Positions 15,373 through 17,563 of a stretch of DNA of 17,563 nt are shown in pieces. Source of the DNA: Dehalococcoidia bacterium (GTDB lineage Bacteria > Chloroflexota > Dehalococcoidia > SAR202 > UBA11138). A program made the translations under genes and the position numbers. The notes under the pieces were generated by a model. The model worked only from the letters and a program-made list of their open reading frames with translations. It made no database searches and was not told where the DNA came from. Numbering within the stretch: the first letter of the stretch is position 1; every line of letters starts with the position of its first letter. The stretch is taken from positions 1 to 17,563 of the forward strand of contig JAAXHZ010000115.1 of the NCBI GenBank assembly GCA_012270625.1, read 5' to 3'.

Positions 15373-16105
15373 CCACATACCGCCGCAAGCTCATCGAAGT
15401 GGACCTCCCCCTCGACGAGATAGCTCATTCACGCGGCGATTCCTCACCCGCGAGAGCCACATCGCGCCAGTGGATCTTGCGCAGGCCGCCATCGGCCCGG
15501 GTATGGAGATCTACTCGCAATACAGTCGTGTCGAGACCCTCAGTGGTGAGCGCGTGTCCGTCCGCGACGCGCTGGTACAGATCAATCGCGTCATCGCTGA
15601 GTATCACCGCCACGAGCAGGGCGAGCTCGACCCCGAAAGCCAGTTCTGCGTAGCTTGGCTGAGACAGCACGGCTACTCGGAAGGCGACTATAGCGAAGCT
15701 GAAGTGCTCTCCCAGGCTCTGAACGTGGCGGTCGATGTCCTGAGCTCTCGCCGCCTGCTCACCGCCGAACGCGGCCGCGTAACTCTCCTGCCCTTGGATG
15801 AGTACGCTCCCGACCGTCAGCCCTCCCTCGGAGAGATGACCGCGTGGGAAGGCTGTTTCAGAATCGCCTACCATCTCAACCGCGAATACGGCGAGGGCGT
15901 GGCCGGCGCCGCCAAGGTAGCCCGCCAGATGAGTGGACCCGGCGCGGATGTCGAGTCCGTCGAACGCCTCGCCCGCATCCTCTACAACCACTACGACAGC
16001 CGCGGCGACTCCCAGAACGCCGTCATCTTCAACAACCTCGTGACATCCTGGCAGGACATCCTAACCAAGATGCAGGAAGCCCCCAGTGGCAGATTATTTG
16101 AATAG
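15369..16105 (+). pseudogene. DUF1156-type DNA methyltransferase, internally deleted and frame-broken
   Basis: The first ~18 codons (15369-15422) read YRRKLIEVDLPLDEI, the standard opening of DUF1156 methyltransferases, which normally continues into a conserved IRHGHPSTLHLWWARRP block. That block is absent. Instead, from about 15425 but in another frame (frame of 15470), the sequence resumes as FTRRFLTRESHIAPVDLAQ, AIGPGMEIYSQYS, VRDALVQINRVI, and continues to a stop at 16103. This matches the C-terminal ~220 residues of the same family. About 600-750 residues, with the SAM-binding and NPPY-type catalytic parts, are lost. The junction is out of frame, so no working methyltransferase is made. 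The GTG at 15470 allows a frame for the tail alone. Family assignment is from recalled patterns. Confidence 0.8.
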
Positions 16106-16143
16106 CGCCCCAATCTGCGCGACAAGTCGTCCACAATATCTGA

Positions 16144-16224
16144 AATCACATCCTGATCATTCCGTAAATCCTGCTCAGGATAATCACAGCCCATCACCCA
16201 AATCAGACAAATCACAGTTCAGAC
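16144..16224 (+). repeat. Degenerate short repeats before the GIY-YIG gene
   Basis: AATCACA occurs at 16144-16150, 16182-16188 and 16210-16216, with related AATCAGACA at 16201-16209 and TTCAGACAA nearby. ATCCTG units are interspersed. The stretch is much poorer in GC than its flanks. It resembles the ATCCTG/CAGACAA type spacer repeats that I know beside small accessory genes in diverse bacteria. Confidence 0.45.
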
Positions 16225-16226
16225 AA

Positions 16227-16574
16227 TTGAACACCTTCACACTCAAATACCAACTCGAAAGAGAAACCCGCCCGTTCCGGCGCGCCGATGTCCAAAGCCT
16301 GCCCCGCGACCAGCGCGGAGTCTATGCCCTCTGGCTCCCCGCCGGGGACATCCCCGAATGTCTCTACGTCGGCATATCAACCACCTGCGTCCGCCGCCGC
16401 CTGCTCGATCACCTCTCCAACGAGACCAACCCCGAACTCCGCCGTCAGCTCTATATGTTCCCCGACACCGTCCACTTCTCCGCCGCCTTCACCGACACCG
16501 ACGACCAGACCCGCCAACTCGAAGCCGCCCTCGTCTCCGACTGGCAGCCCCTCTGCAACATCCGCCTCCGCTAA
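16227..16574 (+). CDS. Small GIY-YIG family nuclease
   Basis: 115 residues from a TTG start at 16227 giving NTFTLKYQLER as the beginning. A longer frame to 16086 would run through the repeat spacer and overlap the methyltransferase remnant, so it is less likely. The fold is recognisable from GVY (31-33) and LYVGIS (46-51), which stand for GIY and YIG, the Arg in CVRRRLLDHL (about 57) and the metal-binding Glu in QLEAALVSDWQPLCN (about 99). All key residues appear present. Codons are strongly C-ending, more so than in the arginine genes. It follows the broken methyltransferase gene and may have belonged to the same island. No Shine-Dalgarno site is seen. DNA target unknown. Confidence 0.75.
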   Translation: MNTFTLKYQLERETRPFRRADVQSLPRDQRGVYALWLPAGDIPECLYVGISTTCVRRRLLDHLSNETNPELRRQLYMFPDTVHFSAAFTDTDDQTRQLEAALVSDWQPLCNIRLR

Positions 16575-16870
16575 GATCCCCGGCCCGCGTCCGGCGCTGG
16601 AGCAAGCGTCAATTATTTGGTGAGTATCCATCGCAGTATGCGGACACCCAATACCTTAGCGCCGCTTCGTGTCCTTCCTGGATACACTCATGTCAACCAC
16701 TCTTATGATGCTTCCCACGCTGGACTTGCCCTTCCGTCTCCGCCCCTCCTCGTGCTACAATACACCCATGAAGAACACAATTTCTAATATCGCTGACATA
16801 AAGCCTAGATTATGCTTGTGGAAAACCGAGAGCCATACTATTTTCTCCCATAGCTAACGCTGGGAAAACT

Positions 16871-16900
16871 CTGGACGACTCTGGATGAAAATCGTCCCAG
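16871..16900. repeat. Hairpin with one bulge
   Basis: CTGGACGA (16871-16878) pairs with TCGTCC-C-AG (16892-16900, one bulged C) across a 13-nt loop. On the minus strand the sequence after the stem contains AGTTTT, a weak terminator-like tail. An overlapping tandem repeat of 10 nt (ACTCTGGACG/ACTCTGGATG, 16868-16887) shares part of the stem. Confidence 0.4.
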
Positions 16901-16936
16901 CCCGACCCAGTGTCTCCCCTGTTAGATGACCAGTTA

Positions 16937-16967
16937 AAACCAGCGTATTTATAAACCAGCATATATG
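16937..16967. repeat. AT-rich direct repeat AAACCAGC-rTATwTA
   Basis: AAACCAGC occurs at 16937-16944 and 16953-16960, period 16, each followed by an AT-rich tail. CCAG also occurs at 16930. It could be a two-site protein-binding region or chance; evidence is weak. Confidence 0.3.
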
Positions 16968-17102
16968 ACTAGCTCAACCGGACGACCTTCTGCGACACTC
17001 ATCAACGACGCTCCGAATAGACTGCGCGAAACGCGAAGGATGTGTGATACGATTTGAAAGAGGCCGCCTCAGGGTCGCCGAAAGTGAGGACGCCGAGACG
17101 AA

Positions 17103-17563
17103 GTGCCCACCAGGATAGCGGTTATATCAGACACACACTTCAGTCGCTGGGACGAGGTGCATCCACAAATCAGGCAAGCCGTAAGGAATGCGGACATCGC
17201 CGTCCACTGCGGCGACATCGTTCGCCAAGACGTCGTTGACGGAATGAGGAATGAAGCGCGGCGCGCGGTGATAGTTCATGGCAATTCCGACCCGCCGGAC
17301 CTGAGACAGTCGCTTCCGTACACCGAAGTCATCGAAGTCGAGGGAGTCAGGCTGGGAGTGACCCATCCGGCGTGGGGAGGCCCTGAGTTCCCCCTGGAAG
17401 AGTTGCTGCCCGACTTCCCGGAACCCGTGGACGCGATTCTCTTCGGCCACCTTCACGAGACGATCAACGAGACGCGGGACGGAATTCTGTTCGTCAATCC
17501 GGGTCAGGCGTATAAGTCGTTCATGGTTCCCGCCACGATGGCGATGCTGACGGTGTCCGAAGG
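17103..17563 (+). CDS. YfcE/MJ0936-type metallophosphoesterase, 3' end missing
   Basis: The frame from GTG 17103 (an in-frame TGA at 17085 rules out a longer start) gives about 153 residues before the window ends. The five metal-site blocks of calcineurin-like phosphoesterases are present: ISDTH (D10, H12), HCGDIV (37-38 GD), HGNSD (60-63), THP (H88) and FGHLH (115-118). VNPGQAYKS near the end is typical of the YfcE/MJ0936 phosphodiesterase group. The family is about 155-180 residues, so only a short tail is missing. GAGGA lies 12 nt upstream, a bit far for a ribosome site. Natural substrate of this family is uncertain; several members hydrolyse phosphodiesters in vitro. Confidence 0.88.
   Translation, partial: MPTRIAVISDTHFSRWDEVHPQIRQAVRNADIAVHCGDIVRQDVVDGMRNEARRAVIVHGNSDPPDLRQSLPYTEVIEVEGVRLGVTHPAWGGPEFPLEELLPDFPEPVDAILFGHLHETINETRDGILFVNPGQAYKSFMVPATMAMLTVSE

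Larger units (their letters stand above)
16575..17102. other. Intergenic stretch without a recognisable gene
   Basis: About 530 nt between the GIY-YIG gene and the metallophosphoesterase. A 29-codon frame from ATG 16770, preceded by a TACAAT box, has no family match and ends soon. The GC content falls after about 16780. The hairpin and direct repeats listed separately are the only structures seen. I found no tRNA, terminator with a T-run or insertion sequence end. Confidence 0.6.

Noticed and set aside
16144..16224. CRISPR array
   Set aside because: Repeats are 7-9 nt, irregularly spaced and degenerate, with no spacer structure and no cas genes.
16669..16857. Plus-strand open frame of 62 codons, or its inner ATG at 16770 behind a TACAAT box
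   Set aside because: No family match, poor ribosome site, -35 box at the wrong distance; treated as non-coding.
17127..17456. Minus-strand open frame of 109 codons
   Set aside because: Antisense to the metallophosphoesterase with all five metal-site blocks on the plus strand.

Overview
The window is chromosomal bacterial DNA of moderately high GC with dense gene packing. The mix of families points to Chloroflexota, most likely a Dehalococcoidia/SAR202-like lineage: a UPF0182 membrane protein, Uma2, a clan AA aspartic protease pair, an ArgG with mixed clade features, and many GTG/TTG starts. This placement is inferred from the families and was not tested by a search.

Layout. (1) Positions 1-675, plus strand: the 3' part of thiE and all of thiS, for thiamine synthesis. 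(2) Positions 686-14127, minus strand: a directon of 13 genes read argJ > argB > UPF0182 > argD > small protein > DUF2283 protein > Uma2 > argG > acyl-CoA dehydrogenase > MaoC-like hydratase > argH > rpe > SAM methyltransferase. It holds five arginine genes that suit the cyclic, acetyl-recycling route: ArgJ moves acetyl from acetylornithine to glutamate, ArgB phosphorylates acetylglutamate, ArgD transaminates, and ArgG and ArgH finish from citrulline. argC and argF are not in the window. Three kinds of non-arginine insertion split the set: UPF0182, packed tightly between argB and argD; a toxin-antitoxin-like pair plus Uma2; and an acyl-CoA dehydrogenase/MaoC pair. A sigma70-like promoter and a small palindromic leader lie before argJ.

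(3) Positions about 14290-16574, plus strand: what I read as the ruin of a defence island. It starts with the C-terminal tail of a DUF499/Swt1-type AAA+ ATPase that has an in-frame stop. Next come a well-translated two-gene cassette (a conserved hypothetical protein and a clan AA aspartic protease). Then follows a DUF1156-type DNA methyltransferase reduced to its first ~18 codons joined out of frame to its last ~220 codons. Last is a small GIY-YIG nuclease behind degenerate AATCACA-type repeats. The protease stop overlaps the methyltransferase start as ATGA, so the protease pair was probably part of the same operon as the methyltransferase. This is the most interesting part of the window.

(4) Positions 16575-17102: a non-coding stretch with a hairpin and short direct repeats. 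(5) Positions 17103-17563, plus strand: the 5' part of a YfcE/MJ0936-type metallophosphoesterase that runs off the window.

No tRNA, rRNA, CRISPR array or complete insertion sequence was recognised.
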